Source of the DNA: Marisa cornuarietis
Taxonomy: Eukaryota > Mollusca > Gastropoda > Architaenioglossa > Ampullariidae
Length of the DNA stretch: 64,000 bases
Assembly: GCA_004794655.1 (NCBI GenBank)
Contig: SMMW01000634.1
Span: forward strand, 1,894,501-1,958,500
Direction of reading: 5' to 3'
Each line of letters starts with the position of its first letter. The first letter of the stretch is position 1. The translations under genes were made by a program, and so were the position numbers. The notes below the pieces were generated by a model, which was not told where the DNA came from, did not search any database, and worked only from the letters and a program-made list of their open reading frames with translations. Shown here piece by piece: positions 1 through 12,300 of this stretch.

Positions 1-624
1 GGATGTCGATTTTTTTTTCTTTTTGAGAATGCGATGTACTGACCTATGACCTCTGTTCTGACAGAAAATCTTCTTTAAACAGATTGTGTTTGTGTTCCGG
101 TAATATAAGTACAGTAATTTTTTGACAGAACGTGCGATCAACGAGGTATATTTTCTAGCCGGTTATGTTGATGTTGTATTGACAGGATATATAGGAAATT
201 CTATTGAAATGACATGCTGGCCACTATAGTGAACAAAGGAAATATAATGACAGTTGTATTTAAAGATATGTTGGCCTGTACATTGATAGAATCGTCTTGC
301 AGTGTAAACCGTAAGTGTTCTTGCAGTGTAAACTATTTGCGTACTTGTGTGGAAAACCGTTTGATTTATTGCAAAGCTGTTAGTTTTCTTTAAGAAAATG
401 ACGGGCAAACACTTTATTGTCTGTTGATGCATGAGCATGCACACGGAGACAGACAGACAGACAGACAGACAGACCGACCGACCGACCGACCGACCGACCA
501 CTAAGCAGCCAGCCTGACAGACAGACAAACATGTGATGCTGGTGATAATGATAACCATATCATCTTTATTTACAGAAATCCCATGTCTGTATTTTAACAG
601 ATTAAACTGTGTGTCTTGTGACAG
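1..624. other. Intron or upstream sequence of the SLC4 gene
   Basis: No exon is recognisable here. A GACA tract passing into a GACC tract lies at about 446-499. The first exon that can be supported starts at 625 after a TGTGACAG acceptor, or at 635 after CTTACAG, so this stretch is read as intron of a gene that begins before the window. Confidence 0.6.
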
Positions 625-1902
625 AGTCTTACAGTATATGCGAGGACTCGACCTATGATCCGTCCACTAAAGTCCAGGACCTGCTGAACCGCGTCAAGTC
701 ACTCAAACACCGCGCGCACTCGGTCTTCTGTCAGCTGAACATTCTCAAGAAACGCGGCGAGAACTACGAGTGGCGAGAGAATGGGCGGTGAGTGGGTGGC
801 TTGTGAGTAGTGCGTATGCGCTTGTGTGTGGAGGGGTGGTGACTGGTATAAAGGGGTGGGGAGCAGTCTCAGTTGTGAGTAAGCAGTGAGCTTTGAGTAG
901 TGTTCGTGGGCTGTGAGTGATGAGTGAATGATGTGAGCAGCCTGTGAGTAGGCAGTGAGTGTCGACAATAGGCAGTGGGTGTCGACAGTAGACAGTGAGT
1001 GCTAACAGTGGGCAGTGAGTAGGCAGCGAGTGTCGACAATGGGCAGTGAGTAGGCAGTGAGTATCGACAATGGACAGTGAGTAGGCAGGCAGTGAGTATC
1101 GACAAAGGGGAAGTGAGTAGGCAATGAGTGTTGACAATAGGCAGTGGGTGTCGACAGTAGACAGTGATTGTTAACAGTGGGCAGTGAGTAGGCAGCGAGT
1201 GTCGACGTTAGCCAGTGAGTATCGACAATGGGCATTGAGTAAGCAATGAGTATCGACATGGGCAGTGAGTAGGAAGTGAGTGTCGACATTAGCCAGTGAA
1301 TATCGACAATGGGCAGTGAGTAGGCAGTGAGTATCGACATTAGCCAGTGAGTATCGACAATGGGCAGTGAGTAGGCAGTAAGTATCGACAAAGGGCAGTT
1401 AGTAGGCAGTGAGTATCGACAATAGGCAGTGAGTATCCACAATGGGCAGTGAGTATCGACAAAGGGGCAGTGAGTAGGCAGTGAGTATCGACAGGGGCAG
1501 TGAGTGTTGACAGGGGCAGTGAGTAGGCAGTGAGTATCGACAAAGGGGCAGTAAGTAGGCAGTGAATATCGACAAAGGGGCAGTGAGTAGGCAGTGAGTG
1601 TTGGCAGTGGGCAGTGGGTCTCGACAGTAGGCAGTGAGTATCGACAATGGGCAGTGAGTAGGCAGTGAGTGACGAGAGAGTGATGTGCGTGGGGCTGTTA
1701 CATGAAGGGAGACAGCTTGCAACGTTTGGAGTTCAGGAGGAGGTTGATCAATTGTCTAACAGATCGGGCAACAAATTAACATTACAGATTGCTGACATTC
1801 AAACCACATGCTTCTGGCTATATGCGAATTGCCGTCTGTTTATCCAGCCAGCCAACTAGACAGACACCTTTTGTCGATTCATCAAAGCAAATTCCTCCGA
1901 TG

Positions 1903-1966
<64 letters not shown>

Positions 1967-4900
1967 CGAGTTAACATCCGCCTTCGGACTGAGAAGAGCG
2001 AACATCTGTCTTTATGTGACATGTAACATCGTAATGTGTTTCAGCACGTACAGCTTGTGTCAATGACGACATGACACATGTGTCATAACGTGTAGAATGT
2101 TTGATAGTTTGTCCCCATGCTTGACGTGTCCTCACGGAGTGTATGAAGTGTCCTAGCGTCTAACCTGTCTGACGTCACCTGATGGCGTGTCTGACGCGTG
2201 CCGTGCAGGTGGGTGAAATACGAGGAGACTGTTGAAGAGGGAGGGAAGCGCTGGTCCAAGCCGCACGTGGCCTCGCTGTCCATGCATTACATTCTGGAGC
2301 TGCGGCGACACCTGGCGGACGGTGTGTTTCTGCGAGACGTCGAATGCTACTCAGTATCGCAGGTCATAGGTAAGTCACGTGTGCTGCCAGGGTCGACTTT
2401 GTCCAAATGAAGCAGGTTGTCATCATTTAATTTCGGTTGAAAGATTTCGTTCAGAAGTTCCACTAAGCATGTTGTCAAGAAGTTGTGGGGAAAATTCGTC
2501 AATGGCTCATTGCTGTGCTCCAGTGTTGATGGCTGGTATTTCTGTTGCCGATGGTCGGGATAATTTATGATCAATTGCTTACACCAACATTGGATCCTGT
2601 GAGACCAGCTTTATTACAATGGTTGTAGTTCACAGTGACCAACATTTCTTCGGCTTGTCTCCTCTCCTGATTGATTAATATTCACACGCAGTGTCGTTGA
2701 AATAACGATCAAGAATAATAAAGGCATAACTGAAACATATAAGGAATGAGAATAATGAAAGTATTCTGTGCCTGACGTAAACACGTGACTGTGACGTGAC
2801 CGTGCATTAAACACACACTGAAAAAAACGCGCCGGAAGCATATGACGTAACAGCACGCGCCCTGTCCTCTGCCTGCAGACAAGTTCCTGGACGAGTGGGT
2901 GGACCAGGACCTGCTGGACCCCATGCTCCGCATGCACGTGCGCACCTTGGCCTTGAAGCCGCATCGTCACCGACACGAGCGGGGCCGCCCCGAGGACAAG
3001 CGCAAGAGTGTGACGCGCACGGGCAGCGACACCGTCCCCCACAGCTCCGCCGTCAGTGAGTGGCTGCATGTCACGTGTGATGTCACAACCAGTGTTGAGA
3101 TGTCACGCCAAGTGCGCTAGCAAAGTACGCGATTCGCACCTGCGATCAACGAGCGCCGTTAACAGTGTACTACGTCACACTAGTGCACCATTCACAACAT
3201 TGGCAGCCGTCAACACCAAACAGAGAGAGAGAGAGTGAGCGACAGTTGGGATTATTTGGACGTTAAAGTCTGCTTTTCTCGTGCTAAAGTAGCAGTTTTT
3301 CAAAACCACGAGAAATACAGACTTTCAGCGTCCGAATAACCCGAGCTGTCGCTCATTCTCTCTCTCTCTGTTTGTGTTGACGGCTGCCAATGTTGTGAAT
3401 GGTTCACTAGTGTGACGTAGTACACTGTTAGCGACGCTTGTTGATCGTAAGTACGAATCGTATCGGATAATTAATTAACGGATCGGTTATGGAGGCTAAA
3501 ATTTAAATTAATGCCATAGCAAGCACCTGGGCTGTTGTATGTCATCATCGCTTATTACTAAAACAGTCACTGCTTACAAAGTCAAGAAACTGGAGTACCT
3601 ACAGAATGATGACTGTCCTATTATCATGCCCGCCTACAGGCTTAGAGGTGCACGGCGAGACCCTCAGGAGTGTCAACAGCGCCATCAGCTTGTCCTCTGA
3701 CTTCGGTAGTGAGCAGAGCCTGGAGAGCTTGGACTCCTCCGACCTCGCCATGAAGAAGGTAAGAAAAGGCCAGTCAGCCGTGACTGACAACCAGTGCCGA
3801 GCTCCTGATGTCAGACGTCTGCTCTCTGTCCTACGTTACATTTCTCAGAGACACAATGGCCCGCTAAAAGTTTCCAGGAAGCCATCTTTGTCATGCGTAC
3901 TTATTTCAGTTTTTACATCCGTCAAGAAAAATGAGCCAATCAACACGTGCTAAAAAATTCTGAGGTTTATAAAAACTAATTAAACTGGAGGCTGCATAGT
4001 GCTTAAAAAAAAGCAATGAGAAACTACTACGTATTTCTTAACAAAGTCCTCTACAGCGAAACTTTATTAAAAGCCTGGGGCCAGTTGCACAACACATTTC
4101 TAATTTTAAACACTTTTAGGCTTAATTCTTTTTAGATAATCAGTTTAAAGTGCACACCACAATTTTAGAATTTTTAAAACTAAAACTGCTTTAAGTAAGA
4201 TAAAGTTGTTTAAGTCTGACTTTCCGTCCTGTCAGTGCAATTTTTTGTATGTTCTTATGAAATTCATCAAAATGGCATAAAAGAGATTTTGCTTCTTTAG
4301 AACAGTTTTAAGGTTTAGAAACATGTTGTGCAACTGGCCCCTGCTCGTTGGCAGATGACTAAAACTCTTACCTTGTCGATCTCAGGTTGCTCTGAAAGAA
4401 CAATGTTCTTGAAATATCTGAGCTCATCTATATATATATATATATAATTTCATCCTGACCTTTTGTAATTATGAGGTCGTTCTATGGCTGACTTCGCTGT
4501 GACCGTATGTGACCTCGCTTTCACCTCCTATGATCTTTGACCTCCCGTGTTTTCCCTCTACCTCTGTGACTAACAGCAGCTGAACGAGCGGTTCTTGCGC
4601 AAGATCCCCAAAGGCTCAGAGACGGCCAACATCCTGGTGGGAGAGGTGGAGGACCTCAAGAGTGTACTGTGCGGTTTTATGCGCCTCAACGACGCCCGAG
4701 AGCTTGGGGAGATCTCGGAGGTACCGCTGCCCACCCGCTTCATCCTCTACCTTCTGGGTCCTACGGGCAGTGGCGTGCAGCTGAGGGAGATGGGCCGCTG
4801 CATCTCCACCATGATGGTCGATGAGGTGCGTGGGTACGGGTGTGCTGCTGTCGAGGTGCTGATCTTGTATGTCTGGGGTATGACACCGAGAATGTGTCTG

Positions 4901-5156
4901 TAGTGTGTATGTGGGAAGACATGATCTTGCATTTCTGGGTTAAGACATTGAGGATGTGGTCAAAGGACTTTCACAAGACAACAAACAACAAACCCCATTA
5001 GCTGTAAGCAAATAACATCTACGAACAAGCTACGCTTGGCAGATGTTATACACTAACTGTAGTGCGAATAAATACCAGGAATGAAGGTAAATGATCACAG
5101 CTAGCAATTAACATAAACAATTAACATACCACTACTACTAATAATAATATTGCTGC

Positions 5157-5197
<41 letters not shown>

Positions 5198-6727
5198 ATG
5201 ATGCACGCGTGTTGTGATCTCTGCTGAATACAGATATTCCGAGAAGTGGCCTACAAATGCCGGGATCTGGACGATCTGATCGCTGGTGTTGACGAGTTCG
5301 TGGCACAAGTGACAGTGCTGCCACCCGGTGAATGGGATCCAAAAATCCGCATCGAACCTCCGAACAAAGTGCCGCCACAGGTCAGTCGCCCCTCTGACAG
5401 TTTCCCGAAAGACATGGATGAGAAGTGTTAGTGTCCAGCCACTTTCACACGCGCACGCACTCACACACGAACACACGCAATCACACTCATCGCTGCTTTC
5501 ATCAGACAAAATAACCAGAGACTGCTCAAGGCACGCATGAAATTAAGAGTTTTTGATGTTCACAACAGAGGCTGTAGTTTATTTTCTTTTCACAGGAAAT
5601 ACGGAAAGTTGAGTCGACGGCCGTTTTGATGGAGAAGACGCATGGTACAGATGGTGGCGACGAGGGTGGCCACGATGATCCCAACCTTGAGTTATCCATC
5701 AGGTGAGTGCCAGCTACCCGAAACTAGCTCTTCTCACTTTGACAGACGACAGCTACCATCCTGAACTCACAGTTACTGATACTGCAGCTTACAGTTTTTA
5801 AACTAAGCAAAATTATGTGTGCATATATACATTCACATGGACTATATACTTGCACATCCTCAGACAGCAAATAGGCGCATACTTACATGCGCGCACGCAC
5901 ATGGTAGTTTTGAGGGTGGATGCTGAAGGTTTGTTGATTGTCCAACAGGCCATTCGTGGGTCTGATTCAGGACATCAAGCGCAAGCTACCCTGGTTCCCG
6001 AGTGATTTCAAGGACTCGCTTCACATCCAGTGTCTACCCGCCACTCTCTTCATCTTCCTGGCACTGCTGACCAACAACGTCACATTTGGAGCACTGCTGG
6101 GTACTGGCACGGGTAGCTACATGGTCAGTAGATCAGAGAGCTTGACACTATATGACCAGTAGATGTGTGCATACAATACGAGTCGTGTGTACAGGGTGTA
6201 TCTTTGTGCTGTGTCTGTGTAACGGGCGTGCTGTGTTCGCAGAGTTTATGTGCTTACAGTTTTGCGGTGTCTGTATACATGGCGTGTTGTTTGTACAAGG
6301 CTTCGTGTAAACAAAATGCATTTTGTTTGTACAAGACATGTTGCGTCTGTGTACTGATGTTCTGTGTAATAAGCATTTTGTGTCTGTGTACAGTGCCTGT
6401 AGCATCTGTGTACAAAGCGTGATGGATTGTGTGCAGGATGTGATGGATTGTGTATCTATGTACATAGCGTGTTATGTGCGTGTGTGTGCAGGACGTGATG
6501 GATTGTGTATGTATGTACATGGAGTGTTGTGTGTGTGTGTGTGTGTGTACAGGATGTGATGGATTGTGTATGGATGTATATGGCGTGTCGTATGTGTATA
6601 TATATATATACAGGACGTGATGAATTGTGTATCTATGTACATGGCGTGTTGTGTGTGTAAGGACGTGATGGATTTTGTATCTATGTACATGGCGTGTTTG
6701 ATTGTGTATCCATGTATACATGGCGTG

Positions 6728-6771
<44 letters not shown>

Positions 6772-6965
6772 TGGCGTGTTGTGTGTGTGTACAGGACGTG
6801 ATGGATTGTGTATCAATGTACATGGCGTGTTGTGTGTGCGTGTGTGTGCAGGACGTGATGGATTGTGTATCTCTGTACATGGCGTGTTGTGTATGTATGT
6901 ACATGGCGTGTTGTGTGTGTATATATATATGATGTGATGGATTGTGTATCTTTGTACATGGCGTG

Positions 6966-7003
<38 letters not shown>

Positions 7004-8345
7004 AGGACGTGATAATTTGTGTATCTATGTACATTGCATGCTGTATCTGTATACAGGGTGTGATGGAATGTGTGTTCGCTGGTGCCGTATCCAGCATTCT
7101 ATTTGCGCTCTTCGCGGGTCAGCCACTCAACATCCTGGGTAGCACAGGTCCCATGCTGGTGCTGGAGAAGATCATCTACGACATGTGCAAGTAAGTCCTC
7201 ATCAGCAGCAGATACCTCTCAGTGGCGACATCTATCTGTCTATCGGCCGTTAAGGGGAAGGAAAGCCCCATGGACAGACACGGCAGCTGTCAAGGACCAC
7301 CACTGAGGTCTATGTTGGGCGATAGTGAGCAGGTCCTGTACAGGACGACCAGTCCAGTCTTTGAAGTTGCTCAGCCAGTTCTTCCTCTGGCCACCGCGCC
7401 GTCGACCTCCTTCCAGGGTACCTTGAAGGACAGTCGTCCGCTTGACTGTTGCGAGTAGGGTAAAGCTCAAGCTGATAATTGATACCCATGAGATGCCCTA
7501 TTTATCTTGGGGTGGAGAGGGGGGATTATCCTTTATATTTACCTGCACCCGAACATGTCAGGTGCTTGACACACACCCATCTGTGTGGACAAGAGATCGT
7601 AGATTATAGTAACTAGCAGGGACAACTGGGACTGTTGATTATTTGTAACTAAGAGGGACAACTGGGACCGTTGATTATTCTGACTACATCGACAACAACT
7701 GGGACTGTTGATAATTAACTAAGAGGGACAAATGGGACTGTTGATTATTCTGTTTACAGCGACAACAACTGGGACTTCCTCTCGCTGCGTTTCTGGGTGG
7801 GCATCTGGACGGCGGGCTTCTTGCTTTTGCTGGTCATCTTCAACCTGTCAGCTCTAGTGCGCTACCTGACGCGCTTCACGGAGGAGTGCTTCGCCAGCCT
7901 CATCGCCCTTATCTTCATCTACGAGTCGTTCAAGCAGCTGGCGGAGATCGCGACGCTGGATGCCCCCATGCGTCTGCGACCGGAGAAGGGTCACGTGTAC
8001 CTCCCACACTGCTTCTGCGACCTGCCGCGTTCTAACCTCACCGACACCACCAGCAACCTCACAACCGTCGCCACTACCACACTGACGACGGCCACCACCA
8101 CTAATGTCACGCTTTTTGACTCCGCGGCGTTGACGGAGTTGATGTGCAAGGCGATGAACCTGACGTGGAAGTGCGAGAGCAGCTTCGTACCGGATGTGTT
8201 TCTCATGTCTGTCATTCTTTTCGCAACCACCTTCTTCGTCGCCATCTTCCTCGTCGACTTCCGCTCCTGGCCCTGCTTCCCGACCTTTGTGAGTGATACA
8301 TACATACATACATACATACATACATACATACATACATACTGTGAG

Positions 8346-8389
<44 letters not shown>

Positions 8390-9283
8390 GTTTGACATCT
8401 GTACACACGACAGGTGTACTGCCAATTGCCAACCGTTGTGTGCTGCCGACGTCAGTGGGTGTTTCCACCCCTTGTCAACACGTACTCTACATTACAGGTG
8501 CGCAATATTATCGGTGACTTCGCTATTCTCATCGCCATCCTTGTCAACGTGGGTATCGATGCCGCTGTGGGGCTGCCCACACCCAAACTAACCGTCCCGT
8601 CTGAGTTCAAGGTGAGCAGGCGATTCCTTCCAACTGAGCAGATGTCTGAACTCGAAATCAATGAAGTGAATAATTGTTGCCAAGCTAAACTTAATCTTAT
8701 TTCACTTTTCTGACAATTGGGTTAATGACTAGGGCGAAAAATGCAAAGAAGTAAGTCGATATTTTATTACAGAGTCTTACAAGTGCACATTGGCGCTTTT
8801 ACTTGGCCGTTTGGAAAATATGATAAAAGCAAACAGATGTAATTACAAGGAAGCTAGTCATACAATTTTTTTGACAGATTTGCTGTGGCAAAGTTACGGC
8901 TTTTTGTGCTGTTTGCAGTTCCCGTGACATTTAATTTAAAGTTCATTAAAGTCAAAACCAGTGATGGCCACACGTTCTGCTGAATATCAAACTAAGCTTC
9001 ACATTGTCAAAGGTTACATCTGCCTTAAGGAAATTTTTATTCGAGCGAATATTGGTAAATATCTGACTATGTGTACTGCTGGTTTATGTGTGGCTGACAG
9101 CCGACTAAATATGAAGCACGAGGCTGGCTGGTTAACCCCATCTCTGACACGAACCCTTGGTGGCTGTACATCGCAGCTGGACTACCGGCCCTGCTGGCCA
9201 CCATCCTGATCTTCATGGACCAGCACATCACAGCAGTCATCGTCAACCGCGCAGAGCACAAACTTGTGGTGCGTGCCACTGTG

Positions 9284-9359
<76 letters not shown>

Positions 9360-12300
9360 AGGAAGAGAAACGATGACCACATTATGACACATGAGTTCCG
9401 TGTGGTGTGCAGAAAGGTAGCGGTTATCACCTGGACCTGCTGGTGGTGGGGTTGCTGGTGGCCATTCACTCGTTTCTGGGCCTACCCTGGTACGTGGCAG
9501 CCACAGTCAATGCCATAGCTCATATCAACTCCCTCAAGAAAGTCTCCGAATGCGCGGCGCCGGGTGAAAAGCCCATCTTTCTGGGGGTCAGGTGGGTTAC
9601 TGTCCGCACACATTATCTTCATTTGCAGCGTCACTATCGTCATTTAGATATCTATTGATGAAGGCATAATCAGATTAAAAACAGATGGCGAGGGACCAAT
9701 AAAGGGACCGATTTGCTTTATCATCTTGCTATGTGTCAATGCCTGATTAGCGCAGCAAACGTCCCTGGTGGGAATGGGTACTTGACAATGGGTTGGGGAA
9801 GGTAAGGCAGCGAGGGAGAGGAGACGGGTACCTTCCTTACGTAAAGCTGTCTCCCTCGCATCGGGCATGGATCACTTCCTGTGTGGTGAATATATATATA
9901 TATATAATCACATAGCTCTATGTCTTTGTATGGTCACCCCCTGTCTGATGAGTGTAACACCTCCTGTCTGATAAGTGTGTATAATCACCTCTACCTCGAT
10001 GTCTTTGTATGGGTGCCTCCAGTCTCGTGAGTGTTTACCATCATTTCTAATCTCATGAGTGTTTATGATCACCTCCAGTCCGATGTCTGTCTGTTATCAT
10101 CTTCAGTCCTATGTCTGTGTATGATCGTCCCCAGTCCGATGTCAGAGCGGCCACCTTCTCTCTCAAATGTCTCTGTGTCCCCAGTCTTCTTTCTCGTGCA
10201 AACCCTTGTCTCATGTCCATGTGAGCCCCAGTATCATGTATGTATGTAATCATCCCAGTCTCGTATCTGTGAGATCATCCGTTCTTATGTCTGTGTTCGA
10301 CCTGGTATCATGTCTTTTAATGTGATCATACCAGTCTCGTGTCCGTGATATCACCTCAGTCTCATGTATGTATGAGCCCCAATCTTGTGTTCGTGTGTAA
10401 TCATCTCCAGTTTTATGTCTGTGATCCCCTCCAGTCTCATGCGCAAACTATATGATTTGATCTGATGTATTTTTCATGTTTGTTTTGATTTGCAGGGAAC
10501 AGCGTGTTACCGCCCTTTTTGTTGGTGTCCTCAGCGGTGCAGCTGTTTTCATCACGAACATTCTTAAAGTGAGAATAAGTCAACGACATCCTATTTTCTT
10601 TTTGAAATATCACACATATTCCTGAATCTCATGTCACGCTATTCTATCATGTCACGTTCTAAATAGTGATATTACAATTTCAGGTCTCCCAAAGATATCA
10701 AAAACTAAAAATTAGTAACAATTGAATCCGTAAATGGTGTAGCCTCACTTTCAACAGATGATTCCCTTGTCAATTAATGTCCTGACAGGGTTATTGTACT
10801 GTCAGGTGATCCCCATGCCAGTGTATGAGTGACAGATGATCCTCATGCCAGTGTGTGATCTGACAGTGTTATTGTAACGACAGGTGCTCCCCATGCCAGT
10901 GTGTGATCTGACAGTGTTATTGTATTGACAGGTGATCCTCATGCCAGTGTGTGATCTGACAGTGTTATTGTATTGACAGGTGCTCTCCATGCCAGTGTGT
11001 GATCTGACAGTGTTATTGTATTGACAGGTGATCCTCATGCCAGTGTGTGATCTGACAGTGTTATTGTATTGACAGGTGCTCTCCATGCCAGTGTGTGATC
11101 TGACAGTGTTATTGTATTGACAGGTGATCCTCATGCCAGTGTGTGATCTGACAGTGTTATTGTATTGACAGGTGCTCTCCATGCCAGTGTGTGATCTGAC
11201 AGTGTTATTGTATTGACAGGTGATCCTCATGCCAGTGTGTGATCTGACAGTGTTATTGTATTGACAGGTGCTCTCCATGCCAGTGTGTGATCTGACAGTG
11301 TTATTGTATTGACAGGTGCTCCTCATGCCAGTGTGTGATCTGACTGTTATTGTAACGACAGGTGCTCCCCATGCCAGTGTGTGATCTGACAGTGTTATTG
11401 TATTGACAGGTGATCCCCATGCCAGTGCTTTACGGAGTATTTTTCTACATGGGCTGGTCTGCTCTTGGGGGAATGCAGGTGAGTCAGGACCGCTATCCAC
11501 ACGTCAGCCACTACTGGAAAAGTGAAACCACTGAGCACTTTTGACGTACACCATGCATGCACACATTCACGCGCGTGCACTCCTACTTGTTCAAACACTT
11601 GAACTAACAACTAAACGTTCGCAAGCCTTTGCGTGCCAAGGTTAAACCCGACATGAGTGAACTCGTGATTACAAATAGCGAGTGTTGCAGCTAATGAATT
11701 ACTGTGTTTAGCTGAGTGCTGTAGGCTACGTTGTACTCTGTTCAGACTACGTGCTCTTACCAGGTAGTGTATAAGGTTTGATGACAGCTGCTTCGAAAGT
11801 CACTGAAAGACTTGTGCTGACGTGGCGCGGTCTGTTTCAGCTGATAGACCGAATCTTGCTCATCTTCATGCCCATCAAGTACCAGCCGGACTATAAATAC
11901 CTGCGCCACGTGCCGCTCTGGCGAGTCCACGTCTTCACCGTCATCCAGATCCTCTGTCTTGTCGCCTTGTGGGTCGTCAAGTCAATCAAATCCGTCTCAA
12001 TTATCTTCCCCCTTCTGGTGAGCCTCTTTTCCCCTCCTGCCGTCTGTCTGAATCACCCTCCGTTCCTTTCTCTTTCTCTCTCATCTGTGTGTGTGTGTGT
12101 GCGCGCGCGCGCGTGTGGACAGTTTTGACCAATCGCGTTCTACATACACATTAACTGCGGTAGTTCTGGGGCTATTGAGTTTATAACACATGAGGGGTTC
12201 ATATCCAGAAAACAGAGAGTGTGCCGGTTGCATTTAGCTGCGATCTTTCAACAGTCATTGAAAAACACTTTGGAGTGCGTGAGTCCAGCTGTATGCAGTC

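Noticed and set aside
446..499. Possible CRISPR-like or regulatory repeat
   Set aside because: A plain tetranucleotide microsatellite without spacers; the window is eukaryotic.
745..1722. Long overlapping minus-strand frames rich in SILTAYSLP repeats
   Set aside because: Produced by the minisatellite at 940-1672, which has no stops in several frames; no known family, and it lies opposite an SLC4 intron.
6148..7194. Cys/Val-rich plus-strand and His/Thr-rich minus-strand frames
   Set aside because: Translations of GT/CA runs and the junction-copy array; only 7057-7190 is a real exon.
10802..11500. 232-codon minus-strand frame with a 16-residue period
   Set aside because: The 48-bp unit happens to be open on the reverse strand; it overlaps a real exon on the plus strand.
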